Shown: positions 1 through 15,100 of the stretch, one piece after another | Layout: every line of letters begins with the position of its first letter | Numbering within the stretch: position 1 is the first letter of the stretch | DNA from: Liolophura sinensis | Lineage: Eukaryota > Mollusca > Polyplacophora > Chitonida > Chitonidae | Direction: 5' to 3' | NCBI RefSeq assembly: GCF_032854445.1 | Contig: NC_088307.1 | Span: 21,404,017 to 21,468,016, forward strand | DNA length: 64,000 nucleotides | Notes under the pieces: model-generated | Told to the model about the DNA's origin: nothing | The model's database searches: none | What the model saw: only the letters and a program-made list of their open reading frames with translations | Program-made: the position numbers and the translations under genes

Positions 1-111
1 TCCCTGACGATTCTGCATCATCTGCATGCTCCTCCAGCTCCGAGCGTTCCTCCGACCGCAGTGATTGGCTGCTCACTTTTCGGGACTTAACGCTGCCAAA
101 TCTCTTTATGC
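1..111 (-). CDS. UNC80: UNC80 coding exon 14 (cut by window edge)
   Basis: Acceptor CTCATCAG, then GIKRFGSVKSRKVSSQSLRS and an acidic stretch, open to the window edge. Phase agrees with exon 13. The exon continues beyond position 1. Confidence 0.8.
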
Positions 112-3100
112 CTGATGAGATGAAGTACATGATTACAAGTAATGTAGGAACATATTAAATAATTACAAAAGCACAGTTTTAATAATTTACTCCTCATTTT
201 ATATGACATATATGTGAGAGAAAACATGCCAGGAAATAAGAAAATGTTCTGTTCTTAGATATGAAGCCATGACATACAGGTCATAGAATATAACTTTCTT
301 CACTTTCTACAGTCAGTAAAGTGCTCTTGGACACACCATAATAAGGTTATTAAAGAACATAATGCAATGTACAACCCACAAATTCTTAAACTACTTTAAA
401 CTATGGCACATTACAAACATGAAAACCAAGTTTCAAACTGTAAGGTTTCTAGGGTTATTTTGTTTATTTATATATTTTTTATTTCTTATGTGTTTGTAAT
501 ATACTATTACTTTTTGCGTGATCGCAGCAATCTAAATAAAATGTCATATATACGAGCCCGAAATATTAATCAGCTAGACTTCATTTCTTGAGTCCTCACT
601 CTAAACCTAATACTGAGCTCAACATCAGCTAGACTTCATTTCTAGAGTTCTCACTCTAAACCTCATACTGAGCTCAACATCAGCTAGACTTCATTTCTAG
701 AGTTCTCACTCTAAACCTAATACTGAGCTCAACATCACCTAGACTTCATTTCTAGAGTCCTCACTCTAAACCTAATACTGAGCTCAACATCAGCTAGACT
801 TCATTTCTAGAGTTCTCACTCTAAACCTAATACTGAGCTCAACATCAGCTAGACTTCATTTCTAGTCCTCACTCTAAACCTAATACTGAGCTCAACATCA
901 GCTAGACTTCATTTCTAGAGTTCTCACTCTAAACCTAATACTGAGCTCAACATCACCTAGACTTCATTTCTAGAGTTCTTACTCTAAACCTAATACTGAG
1001 CTCAACATCAGCTAGACTTCATTTCTAGAGTTCTTACTCTAAACCTAATACTGAGCTCAACATCAGCTAGACTTCATTTCTAGAGTTCTTACTCTAAACC
1101 TAATACTGAGCTCAACATCAGCTAGACTTCATTTCTAGAGTTCTTACTCTAAACCTAATACTGAGCTCAACATCAGCTAGACTTCATTTCTAGAGTTCTT
1201 ACTCTAAACCTAATACTGAGCTCAACATCAGCTAGACTTCATTTCTTGAGTCCTCACTCTAAACCTAATACTGAGCTCAACATCAGCTAGACTTCATTTC
1301 TAGAGTTCTCACTCTAAACCTAATACTGAGCTCAACATCAGCTAAACTTCATTTCTAGAGTCCTCACTCTAAACCTCATACTGAGCTCAACAAGAGAAGA
1401 TGAAAAAACATTCTGCTTCATAATTGTGACCTAAATCTAGGTCATATCTCTATGACAACTGACTTTACGCCATGACTTTCAGGGCGCGAGGAGCAGTGAT
1501 TTCGAAAATCACATTGAACGAAATATTCGAATTTAGGCTGTTGACGCGAGCAATTCACGTCAGAACTTATTTGCTGGTCTTATTAACCATCATGAAACTT
1601 GGAGAATGCAATAAAACAGTGTCTAAGATATTTCAAAAGGCTTTATTTTGTGGTTCCGTTTTGGGTTTTCTGTATGATGGTGGACATGATGTTGAATCAA
1701 AAGGTTGATATCCTCTTCAGTTTCGATGTAGCAAATACAATCAACTAGATCTAAGAATAATCTTGATATACATCAGCTGCACATCCTTTCGTACACGCAA
1801 GACAACTTCTTGGTCCTGTACAAAGTAGTAAGGTAAGTTTGCAGGGTTTTAATTTTGAGCAAATCTGATACCAAGGCATGTTGCCATTGTTGACGCTTGA
1901 CGGTTTTAGTCACACAGTGACACGCGCTTCATTTCCTTTCCCTAATTTTGGACCCTCGACTAAATTTTCGTCCCATCCAGTGTATCAAACACCATTTCGG
2001 TACCAAGAAATCACTGTAAAGTGTAGTAAGAGGTCGATAGGCAGGTTTTTTTTTTTTTGTCATGGAAATAATCAATAGAAGTAGACCTTTATGCAGTTGT
2101 GCTTTTTCATTGGATAAGCTTATCAATGAAAGTTCAGGTGACCAATCAAAATTTCCAGTTATTTATATAACGAGTGGTATATTGAAAATTTACATCACTG
2201 TTGTTATATCACTGACAGAGACAAATTATGGGATAAATATTATTTTATGAATTGGAGTTGTGAATTCTCAAATTTCTACACTATTTTTCTACATTCAAAG
2301 GCATCAAAATAGAACAAATATAAATAAACATACTCCCTCCTTCTTGGCGTTTAAATTTAAAACTGCGATTGTGTCGAAAACTTGAGTTGTGGCCAGATCC
2401 TCTCCTGAAGTGCTTCAGCAGTTTTGTTCTCCCCTGAGTACTAGTAACTCTTCTGCTTCCTGGGGACAGAAAACAACACTATATAATCTTATTCATAAAT
2501 TTCACTTTCATTTAACTTTCACAGGCAACAAAGGCAACATAAATGACACAAGTAAGATTTTAACATTCTCTGGCCGTTGACATTTAGCAAGACAGATGCA
2601 TTCAGCAATTTGTTCATAAAATCTATGCTGAATATCTGATTTTTGTTTTTAGACTAACCGTAGGCCCAGTTCCACTTTCAATTGCCTGTACTCAGCAATT
2701 TTTCATGGGTTAAGAATGGTGGGTTTGTGTAATATTATATCTTTATTTATTCAAAGTAAATCAATCAATTTACAATAAAGCTGCTCTTCCCCAAGGCCTT
2801 CAAACACATAACAAAATAAATAAAATAAATGATGTTTAATTGTCCCACCCTTCTTCTCCTCGCCGGGCTCGGCCATAGACAAGGACGTGGTACTGCTGTG
2901 TAGAGAATCAGAGCGCTCCTGTAGTCCATACACTGCAAAACTGATCTTCCTGTCTCCAGGACTTCCGACTACAACAACAACAGCATGACAACAGTTATTT
3001 GACATTGGCAGCATCTGACATCCATGCATGATAGACCTGTCATGGATGAAATAACACCACTGTCATGTCGTTTGAAGCAGAAATTAAGTCACAATTATTA

Positions 3101-6100
3101 ATTAAGATTTTCATTTCATGACCTAGCTGACAGATAGTCAATGTCAATGACCTTAGTTTCTCAAATTGATGTACCAAAATTAGTTTCACTGAAGAGTTAT
3201 GTGTCATCTGCGAAAAATTTTCACATTTGAATGGCACCTGTTTGGGTAACTCCAAAGATGAAGAAAGCTTAACCAATCAATTCACGTTCTACTTTGCACT
3301 GTAATTCTTTTCTTTCACAGTATGCTAAAAGCAAACATTTTATGTAAAAATCCACATGCACAAATTCCTAAACAAGGTAAAAAAAAAACATTCTTTCTGG
3401 TACTGAAACTCCAGTATTTCCAGTACGTCATGCTACCTTCCAAAGAAAACTTTAAAGGAAAAAAACCTCTAAAAATCGAGGTAAGCATCACTAAGTAGAC
3501 ACTGAAAACTATGCATAAATATACTTTCATTTTTTTTTTTTTACATTTTTGTGTGCTCAAACATTTGATTTCTAAGGTGCGATTTATGGATCATGCTATC
3601 AGAGGTTAGGTACTCACACAAAGATTATCCCACTCTAATCAGGACTTTGAATTTTGGAATAGCTCTTTTTACACATGAGTACCAGATTACTGAAATAATG
3701 TTCCCAAAAATTCCTTCCTTCTGGTGAGCATCAGGAAAAAAGGCGATATGACGTTAGAGTTCCTAGATACCGTCAGTATGGTTCATAAAGCTCACCATAG
3801 TTTTCAACTATTACAAAGCCTCTTAACACTCTCCAACAAAATTTGAAAAAATAAATGAAAGTATTTTTACGCACAGTTTTCAGTTGCCTTTAGGATGAAC
3901 TTACTTCATATTTGAGCTTTCCTTTATTTTAAATTCCCCAAAACTCAGAGCTTGAATAAATTTTAGACAAAATATGTTCAGGGCTTAAAAGTGACTAACA
4001 ATGTCAGCTGCTATATAGGATAATAGTTCACATGTAAGTCTTACTACAGTGAAGCTCAGTTGGTTAATGCACTAGCACAGCGTTATGACCTAGGAGCCTC
4101 TCATTGATGCGGTCGCTGTGAGTTCAAGTCCAGCTCATGCTGGCTTTCTCTCCATTTGTACGTGGGAAGGTCTGCCAGCAACCTGCGGATGGTTGTGGGT
4201 TTCCCCCGGGCTGTGCCCGGTTTCCTCCCACCATAATGCTGGCAGCCACTGCATTTAAATACTCTTGAGTACGGCGTAAAACACGAAACAAATAAACAAA
4301 TAAATATGACTATGGATACCTGACAGATATTTGATGCATTAGTCACAGTTAATATGTACCTGATGACTGCGGCAATTCTGCAATGTTGGACTCAGAACTT
4401 TTTTCGGAATGCCCTGAACTGCTGACAGCTGCGCTCCATCGCCTGGCTGGTTGAGTTTTCTCCCCTACGTTGACCTCTTTCTTGGGGCCTTTCATTTTGG
4501 GTAGAAACTGGTAGGTCTCCCTTAGAAACGTGGTAACCTCAAATAGTACCATGCAGGCGATCATTTTGAGGGCGTAAGGACAGTCAAAGCCCGTGTGGTT
4601 CACAGTGGCTGTGGATGGTAAAAAATGCCAGTCTTTATTAGTTCATCTGTTTTGCTTATTTTGATATTTAATTAATCAGATCATACGGCAAAAAATGTTG
4701 ATGAAAATGTGCAACTTTCTAATACTATCAATCCTTTATTTAAAAGTAAGCTTCATATTGAGACCAATAACTGATATACTCCAATAATTTTAGCCCAATT
4801 ATTTGACTCACAAGGCCATCTAAATTTTAAAATTATTATTTAAAAAAAAGCTATCCTTTTTTCTTTTACTGAAGCACTATTTCTGGGTATCTGTCTTGCT
4901 ATATTCTTCATTTCAAAAAACAAACGCCTGACAAGAACATGATAACTTTTGCTCGACGGCCGAGTTGCAACAAACTGCTCTCCGTTAAACGTCAAAGTTA
5001 AAATCTGGCTGACCTTCGTCGAGGAAATCCTCTTCATCATCCTCGTTCCTCAGTCCTTTCCTCGACTCCTCCTTCACATCGTTGAGGACGGCATACCGGT
5101 CTGTGTGCTCTTTACCCAACACATATTCCAGCTGGTAGCCTAGAGCCTACAAGAAAATGTTAAAAAAATAACTGTAATACATGACAGTTCATGTACATGA
5201 AATATCGCATTTACATCCAAACATCCAAATATCAGAGGAATTTACACGTAACTGTGACACAAAACCGTGTTCAAATTAACTACAATATAGTTAACACTTT
5301 TAACTACATAAAGTCACACCGGATGAGGTGTAGATGATTCCCACAGATCTGCCTAGTGCCCTCTTCCCATAAAATTGATTGGCTCTATAGCAGAGAAATA
5401 TTCTTGGTTCACATGAAGTCACGTTGGATTGGATGAGGCATGGAGGAGTCCCACAGCTCTTCCCAGTTTCCTCTTCCCTAAACCTGGCTGCCTCCATTAC
5501 AGTGAAATGTTCTCGGTTATTATAAATGTCCACCTAATTGTCCATCTCTAATGACATTATGTAGTAAATGACAACTGTCCATTACGAGACTACACTTGCA
5601 ATGTCACTGATCGAATAGCTTATTTTATTCTATGACATCACAATGGGACATCCGAGAACAAGCTACACAGATGGTCCGAATGACAGTAGAACGCATCGTT
5701 TTCTTCCGTGACGTCGCAGTGCGTGTGTACTTCATACATGTATATAAATGAGTACACGTACACCTATAATTGTAACGTAATAATGGGAAGAACTGACCAG
5801 TTCATAGCTTTGGACTGTTTTGATACAGGCGACAAGGAGTTTTACAAATTCTCATTGCTTTCAAAAATTAAACGAATAGTAACATTGCAACAAGACGATG
5901 AGGTCTCAAGCATATGACAGTTTGCTAAAAAAAAGAAAAAAATTCACAAATTTTCCTAGACAGTTCAATGACGTTATTTTCAAAGTCGTTTATTTTTAAA
6001 TCCAGGTCTAAGTGGGCGTATAATAACTCGGTTATTTTAGCTTGAATGGCGCTGTATGGACTTGTCTTGACACTGGGGAGCAGCTCGCAAACTGTCCGTT

Positions 6101-9100
6101 TCGTAGAACGCCAGGACTTATCCATACACTGCCATACAAGCCAATCAACTATACCTTTAATTTAAAAAAATTTCATCAGTTAAAAATAAATCTACGTGTC
6201 ATTCTGATACAAGTACCCACCTCTGCCCACGAGTAAAACATTCGCCCTGCCAATCTCTGGATGATCAAGTTTCGCCGGTACGCTGATGGCTGGCCACGAT
6301 TCTGAAGGGCCGCTGTCGAATGACGGAAACTCGGCAGGTTCAGTTTCATCCAGTTTGGCCAGTCGCCATGGTTACAGCGATGAATGAACTGTGCGCATTC
6401 CAACAACAGTGCTGCTCGGGCGACCACCGGAGCTTCCTGTTTCCAATGGCAATGTGGTTGGTTTGAGCAAAGTTACAAAAAAACAGCCATTAAAAAATTT
6501 AAAAATCTCAATACGGCTGTTACAGAATATTAATGAACTGATGTATTCCATCACTGTAACAGTAAATAACCCAGAAATGCACGGAACTCGGAAAGCAGAA
6601 TTTCATTTTTACAGTGTCATAAGACTTTTCATTGGGTACATCTAAAATGAGTCTGGTAATCATATCTTACATTTAAAAATATGTAAATCTATAAAAATGT
6701 ATCAAATCTTTTTTCTAATCCGTGTGGAATACAATGAAGAAAACATTCCAAATCAACATGCTCACAATAATATTTCTTTTTATTTACGTAAATAAAATAA
6801 TAATTAGGTTTCTATTTCTGGGCAAAATTGTGAAAAACTCAAAATTCATAACATATGCAATTTTGGTTTCATGTATCTCGCACAAATGTTCAAAAACAGT
6901 CTTCCTCACCAAATCCAACATGGCTGCCACAAGTTGAGGATCTGGCAAAGTTCCAGGATGGCAGCATTCCAGCAGGAAGGAGAACCTGAGCATTCCGGAT
7001 TTCACCAGATAACGATCCACTAGTTTCTTCTCCTTAACAATGACAACCTCGGTACCTAAAGACCCGCCAACTTCACACGAACCCCGCCGATTAAAACCTG
7101 ATTGACCAACAAAAAAAACAGCTGCATATTAACAAATATTTTCGTATACAAAATATTTGTAAACAAATTTGTATATTCCCACAGTAGCCAGACAGGTTAA
7201 CAACAAGAGGGTCTGTGGTATGAATTTATTGAATTCAACCTCATTATTATGTGTGAACAGTCATGTCATTTTAATTAAACCTCATGAATTGGATGTCTAA
7301 ATAATCTTGTGATATTTTCAGCACATTTATCAGCGGAGGAAACTGAAGCCGCAAGAGACAGAACTTGAATTTTAGAACGATTTGCCAGCTTTTTTTTCTT
7401 TAAATATACTTGTACATGTACCCTAAATCTTCAACCTTTTCAACCCGATTATTGGAATCAATATTTTAAAATACTCTGAGAGAACTATTGGGTCTAGAGA
7501 AATCATTTACACAGATTTAGGCACCATGCATCTTCAGTGACACGAACAAATCATTTTTGCCTTATTTTCATAATAATTGTACGCATAAATTCCACAGAAA
7601 AAACTGCTTTAGTTGAAAAGGTTGAAGATTAACAATACTTTCAGTATAGCTGTGTTTGCTGAAACTGCTGTGAGTAAAAAAAAAAAACAAGCACTCCCAC
7701 ATCCCCAGCAAAGAATGATTTGTTTCACTCAATCACAGACTCCCTACCCTAGTTCCCTATCAAGCATCCTAGTTGTGTCAGAATATCTCACGTAGTAACT
7801 CTCACCATCGGTGCTGCCTCTTTTACTCATCCTCTTCCCCAGGTTCTTCAGCCCGTCTTCAATGCGTTTCCGCGCGCTCAGGAAGGTCATGGTTGCGTGA
7901 CTGGCGGCCTTAAACGACATGCGTTTACGCTGGAACTGTCCCTCGCTCTTACTCTCCCGTCGGTCAAGCAAGGCTGTGGGGGGTGGGTCGCTGGCCACCT
8001 CATCCTCGTGGTCAGACTTGGTCTGCCTCTTCCAGGCTGAGAAGGAGAAAAAAGGGAATGATAAATTGTGGGAGTGAAAAGTAAGTAACTTAATACCAAT
8101 GTTTACATTTCAAACTTTTCCATGAAGGTAAAAAATATGGAACTTTTATTTGATACAGTGTATATTGTGAAAGCTTTTTTAATGAAGAGAAAAACAAGTA
8201 AATTTCCTGAATATAATTATATTATTAAATCTTTTCTATGGACGAGGAACTCCTGCAACTACATAAATCCCAGTGAGACCTGCAAAAAAATCATCCTCTA
8301 CATTGGTAATATAACCACATATGCTCAAGGAAGAAGGAACCCTTCAATGAGAAAGGTAAAAAGGGGAGATAATGTCAGGGTTTAGTGTAGAATTGGCTGG
8401 TGGACTTCTGATCACTAGAGTAAATCTTCAATATTTTTTCAATACGGATTATAGGAGTCATCCCTCATAAGAGTCATCCTTCATATGAGAGTCAATCTCC
8501 CATACAGGAGTCATCTTTCATACTGAAGTCATTTTTCATACAAGAATCAACCATTATTCAGGAGTGCGTCTTACCCAGCTGGAATTTGCTGAAGCGCCGC
8601 TTCGGCGTGCTGGGTCCGGAGGGTGGGTCATCCTCGTTGTTGTTACAAATACTAGTCCTAGGGCTGAGTTTACTGTGAATAGCTTCTTCCAGAAGCTCAG
8701 AGTCGCTGGCAGTCCCAAGCTGCATCACAAGAGGCTGGAGACAGAAGAAAGAAAGTGAATGTAAGCTTTATTTATTTTTGTATTTATATGACTTATTTAG
8801 TGTCATACTCCAAAATTTTTTGTCTAACACAATGGGTTTTATAGTTTTATGGGTAGACGAAACCAGACTGCCTGGGGTAAACCACCGGCCTTTGGCACGT
8901 TAAATTCGTAATTTTTTTCACACATGATCAACAGATGTGCACACACTGGTGAAAGACACGTGGTCAATCAACGTTTATAAACTGATCAAACAGTCACAAA
9001 ACCAGTTAGAGCATGACAGTCTGACCACATCCGAGTTTGAATATACACCTTGAGTGTCCTAATTATTAAAATTTATTTATTTATATATACTTGACTGGTG

Positions 9101-12100
9101 TTTTACGCCGAACTCAATAATATTTCACTTATACAACAACAGTGGGCATTATGGTTGGAGGAACCCACAACAATCCACAGGTTGCTGGCAGACCTGGTCA
9201 CTAAAAGGCAAGTAAATGTAAAAGTAAACTTTATTAACTTTATCGACCACATCACACTCTCCAAAAAAAAAGCTTTGATATTCAGACCTCTGCAGCGAAG
9301 AAGATGAGATAAGATGCCATATGGACCCAGTGCATTTGAAAACAAGTTTTGAAGGGATCCATGTGTCTTTTTGGACGTGTATTATTCGACGTAAGTACTT
9401 TTGCATATGCGTATTTTTGAATTCACATGAATTTCCTATTTTTGAAGACAAACTGATTTGCAAGAATTATGGCTTCAAACAGGGTTATGCATCTGACCAA
9501 TAAATATATGACAAGGTACTTGGTGCAAATTTCTAAAAGCTGCAAAAAAAAATATACCAATATTTACTATAAAGTCAAATAACAATTGTCTATTTTGAAG
9601 CTTCCACATGTTTTATAATGTTTTTGGGACAGGCTTTGTCGCCGTTTTTTCAAATTATTTGTGTGCTAGTTATAACCAAATCAAACTCCTGTACATATAC
9701 AAGTACCTTCCTCTTCTTGCGAAAGATGGAGCGACGTGACTTTTGCGCTGAGGGATCATCCATGTAGCTGGGTGAGCGCGGTCCATCGCGCTCCTCATTG
9801 TGGTCACAGTTCACTGACACATTCCGTCTGATAACAGCAAAAATATTCAATAAAAATTGTTGACTGTTTTATAAATTATAAAAATGAATTTAATGAATGT
9901 CAATTAAATTAACTGTCAATCTATAAGCGCCAGTTTGCAATCTCTGCCGTATCCCACAAATTGTTCATGTCATCTTACATGCAGAGCACAGGGGACATCT
10001 CTGACTTACAAGTACATGTAAGTCAAAATTTAACACACTGTCTCAAAGCTTGGTTCTTGGTCATGGAAGTTGAAATTTTGACACATTAATTATTGTGTGG
10101 ATTTGCAGATTACATTGACAAGGTGGTCAAAATTCACAGGGCTCGAAAATAAGCTCTAAAATCAAATGTCAATATTTGACTTCTGCCAAATCTGGTTTGG
10201 TGGAATCCGCCCTAGGTCATCAGTTAAGTGAGTGAGTGAGTGAGTGCTAGGGGTTTAACGTCGTACTTAACAATTTTTCACAAAGGAATTTTACGACAAA
10301 GGAATCCTTAGAGTGCATGTAATGTGCCTCCTAATTGCAGGACGGATTTCCACTGCCCTTTCATTTAGTGCTGGCTTCACTGAGAAGCCTTACCAAAGGC
10401 CCCGCCCGAGCCATTATACTGATACGGGTCAACCAGTCGTTGCACTGTCCCCTTCATGGTGAACGCCAAGGGAGGAAGGTAAAACTTTCTCTTTTAAGGT
10501 CTTAAGTGTGACTTAACTCAGGATTGACGCTGGATCTACTGCTCCTGAAGGTGACGATCTACAAATAATAGCTCCTAATAATACTTACTTGTAATAATGC
10601 CCTGACGTCTCAAAACGTCGTCTGGATTGTCTCCCTTGAGGTGAATCACTGGAGGTCCTCTGTTTTAACTTGAGACTGGCATCCAGGAGACCGCTGAGCG
10701 CCACTCTACGAAATGTTCCGCCATGAATCTCCTTAATGTACGTCAGAAGTTGTCGGATGTCACAGAACAAACTCTGTCACAAGAAATTACGAGATTTCAT
10801 ACGATTCTTTGATAAAACACGAATAATTAATCCTGCGCATGATTTAGTAATATAGATGTACACGTACAAAGAGTGTTTTATGAGGTTAATCTTTAATTAT
10901 TGTGTGGATTTACATTTTTGTATGTACATGTATTTACCGTATATATTCTTTACTATGCTTCCAACAGTTTACATAAAAACTGAACATTTCATTTTAGATA
11001 TGAACATTTTTGTGAACAGGAGTTTGTCTTTTCCTTCAAATGTTTGAAGAAATACCGTAAAAATCCACATGTGCTGGATTATAGCCATTCCTTTTCAATT
11101 CAGACGTCATAAAATTATCTATAACTCACAATGTTGTCATGGTTACTGATATCTTTCCAGGAAGTGACACACTTTGTCACAAAGGGTTTGAGGATATTAG
11201 ACATGAGCACTCCCTCTACACCACGGTAGCCAATCCCTCCAATGCTGTGACCAAAGTTGTTGTGGAAGCCATTTCGAGAAAGTCCTTCCTGAGAAACTGA
11301 CTTTTTGTGAACTGCAAGAAAAAGATAACGTAGACATTAATCTCAGATTTCATGAACATAGTCCTGGGATACAATGAGGTTTCATGTACATAGTCCTGGG
11401 ATACAATGAGGTTTCGTGTACACAGTCCTGGGGTACAATGAGGTTTCATGTACATAGCCCTGGGATACAATGAGGTTTCATGTACATAGCCCTGGGATAC
11501 AATGAGGTTTCATGTACACAGTCCTGGGGTACAATGAGGTTTCATGTACATAGCCCTGGGATACTATGAGGTTTCATGTACATAGCCCTGGGATACTATG
11601 AGGTTTCATGTACACGGCCCTGGGATACAATGAGGTTTCATATTTGCTGTCCTGGGATACAATGAGGTTTCATGTTTGCTGTCCTGGGATACAATGAGGT
11701 TTCATGTACATAGCCCTGGGATACTATGAGGTTTCATGTACATAGCCCTGGGATACTATGAGGTTTCATGTACACAGCCCTGTGATACAATGAGGTTTCA
11801 TGTTTGCTGTCCTGGGATACAATGAGGTTTCATGTTTGCTATCCTGGGATACAATGAGGTTTCATGTTTGCTGTCCTGGGATACAATGAGGTTTCATGTT
11901 TGCTGTCCTGGGATACAATGAGGTTTCATGTTCATAGTCCTGGGATACAATGAGGTTTCATGAACATAGCCCTGGGATACAATGAGGTTTCATGTACATA
12001 GCCCTGGGATACAATGAGGTTTCATGAACATAGCCCTGGGATACAATGAGGTTTTATGTTCATAGCCCTGGGATACAATGAGGTTTCATGTACATAGTCC

Positions 12101-15100
12101 TGGGATACAATGAGGTTTCATGAACATAGCCCTGGGATACAATAAGGTTTCATGTACATAGTCCTGGGATACAATGAGGTTTCATGTACATAGCCCTGGG
12201 ATACAATGAGGTTTCATGTACATCCTCCTGGGATACAATGAGGTTTCATGTACATAGCCCTGGGATACAATGAGGTTTCATGTACATAGTCCTGGGATAC
12301 AATGAGGTTTCATGAACATAGCCCTGAGATACAATGAGGTTTCATGTACATAGCCCTGGGATACCATGAGGTTTCATGTTCATAGTCCTGGGATACAATG
12401 AGGTTTCATGTTCATAGTCCTGGGATACAATGAGGTTTCATGTACACAGTCCTGAGATACCATGAGGTTTCATGTTCATAGTCCTGGGATACCATGAGGT
12501 TTCATGTACATAGCCCTGAGATACAATGAGGTTTCATGTACACAGTCCTGGGATACAATGAGGTTTCATGTACATAGCCCTGGGATACAATGAGGTTTCA
12601 TGTACATAGTCCTGGGATACCATGAGGTTTCATGTACATAGCCCTGAGATACAATGAGGTTTCATGTACACAGTCCTGGGATACAATGAGGTTTCATGTA
12701 CATAGCCCTGGGATACAATGAGGTTTCATGTACATAGCCCTGGGATACAATGAGGTTTCATGTACATAGCCCTGGGATACAATGAGGTTTCATGAACATA
12801 GCCCTGGGATACAATGAGGTTTCATGTACATAGTCCTGGGATACAACGAGGTTTTATGAACATAGCCCTGGGATACAATGAGGTTTCATGTACATAGTCC
12901 TGGGATACAATGAGGTTTCATGTACATAGCCCTGGGATACAATGAGGTTTCATGTACATAGCCCTGGGATACAATGAGGTTTCATGTTCATAGTCCTGGG
13001 ATACAATGAGGTTTCATGTACATAGTCCTGGGATACAATGAGGTTTCATGTACATAGCCCTGGGATACAATGAGGTTTCATGTACATAGCCCTGGGATAC
13101 TATGAGATTTCATGTACATAGCCCTGGGATACAATGAGGTTTCATGAACATAGCCCTGGGATACAATGAGGTTTCATGTACACAGTCATGGGATAACATG
13201 AGATCTCAAAATTCTAATACATGTACAACCTCATATATAGACATTTAATACATCCAATGCCTTCAATTTATTTATTTATTTGACTGATGTTTCAGGCAAC
13301 ACTCAAGAATATTTCACTTATACGACGGCAGCCAGCATTATGGTGGGAGAAAACGGGGCTGAGCCTGGGGGCAACCCACGACCATCCGCAGGTTGCTGGC
13401 AGACCTTCACACGTACAGCCAGAGAGGAAGCCAGCATGAGCCAATGCTTTCATAATGTATATATCGATAAAGAATCTTCTAAAAATGTAATTTTTGGAAA
13501 CAGTTTAGTATATTTTAGTCATTTTTTTTTTCAAGTTAATTTTCCATTTTATTTTCATGTCCTTTCGTGTGGCATTGGGGGCAGTGAAGCAGAGGGATAC
13601 TCACTGCTACTTTGGCAGTGGCCTTAAGCAGGTCATGAGGTTTTTCAAGTACCTTCCAGTTGAAGGGTGATACATGTAGTTTTAGTTAAAAATTCTGAAG
13701 TGCAGCTTTAAACACAATGATGTTACAGCAGATTTTATGCTATAAAATAGAAGAAAAAAAAAACGAATTTATTGAGTAAATACATGTATCAATGTAATCA
13801 ACTCAAGTCTGCAGTGAGTAGGCTTGCCTACTGACACCATTTTGCAGAGTGATTGTACTGTATGTTTTAATAAGCCCTTTTAAAAATCAATTACATGTAG
13901 TCTGAAGTCAGGAAATACGACATTCAAAGTTTTTGGGGTTTTTATTTTTGAAAAAAAAAAAAAAAGATAAAAATGTAACACAGGACTCGTTTTTGCAAGG
14001 CACAGTTTTTACTTTTCTCTGCCTGGTCCCCTTGCTCCTAAAACCTGATTGCTATTGCACACAAACAGAAATTATCATTCATTATAGAAAAAAACAAAGT
14101 GAAAAATCAGTGCACCTTGTGGTGAGTGAGACATGGAAGCGGCTGCAGCCTGAGACGGATCGATGCAGAATCCCAGGAAGGAGTGAAGAAAGTCAACAAT
14201 ATCCTGTAATGAAGGCTTGTTCACAGCATCACGGAAATACTGACGGAACACCTCTGGGTTCAGGCGCTGCAGCCTGTGTAAGCAGTTCTGACCCTTGAGA
14301 CGAAGGTCATCACCATGGATACCACGCGCCCCATCACCACATCCATGAGGACATCCCAAAGCTTGGTAAATTCTGACGATAAAAAAATTTGATTTATTGT
14401 TTTGCTTCTTGCCCAAGATACTCAAGACCTTTTCTCTAACCAGTATACAATGGCAGCCTTTAAGTGCATGGTGTAAACTACCCACTCTCGGCAAGTCAAT
14501 GACAAGCTTTCCCACGCATAAAGAACATACACTTACCATATTGGTGAAAGCTAAGTGGTCTTTAATGAATGTCAGACTGTACGAAACAACCATATACCTG
14601 GCTAACTGTGCAACATGAATGTACTAATGAGAAACTGATAAGCTATATGAAATCACAAATTTTCATTATTAAAAGAACCAAAGTACATGTATTTAAACAC
14701 ACAATTAAAAATTTTCAGTGTCATCCTAATTTTTTGGGGTTTTTGTTAGTTTTTTGTTTTGTTTTCTTGGCGGCGGGGGGTGGGGGGGAGGGGTGTCGAC
14801 TTAATTCAGGTAGAGTCATTGCATTTATTATTTACGCCTGCAGCTCCATACTGACAATGAATTTTTATCATAGCTTTCACAGATTTTATCTGTTATATCA
14901 GATAACATTATACACTGTATATTTCTGTCATCTAAACCTTACCTCAGCATGCTATCCAGGGCAAGGTTGTGTGTAGTGACATGTGGGCTGGGTTTGTTGG
15001 CACTCGGTTTCCCATTGTTGGGTCCATTCGCATTTTTCTTCTTCTTAGTGGAGCGTTTGGGTTTCCGCGGCGGCTTCAAGATTTCCAAGTCAAGCAGGCA

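Larger units (their letters stand above)
4361..10588. other. Introns 6-12 of UNC80, unlisted remainder
   Basis: Between the exons and repeats listed separately, these introns (about 0.4-1.1 kb each) show only AT-rich unique sequence and homopolymers. I see no nested gene or RNA. Confidence 0.5.

Noticed and set aside
11351-13206. Regular 32-bp spacing suggesting a CRISPR array
   Set aside because: There are no unique spacers of constant length between repeats, the array lies in an animal intron, and it is a simple minisatellite.
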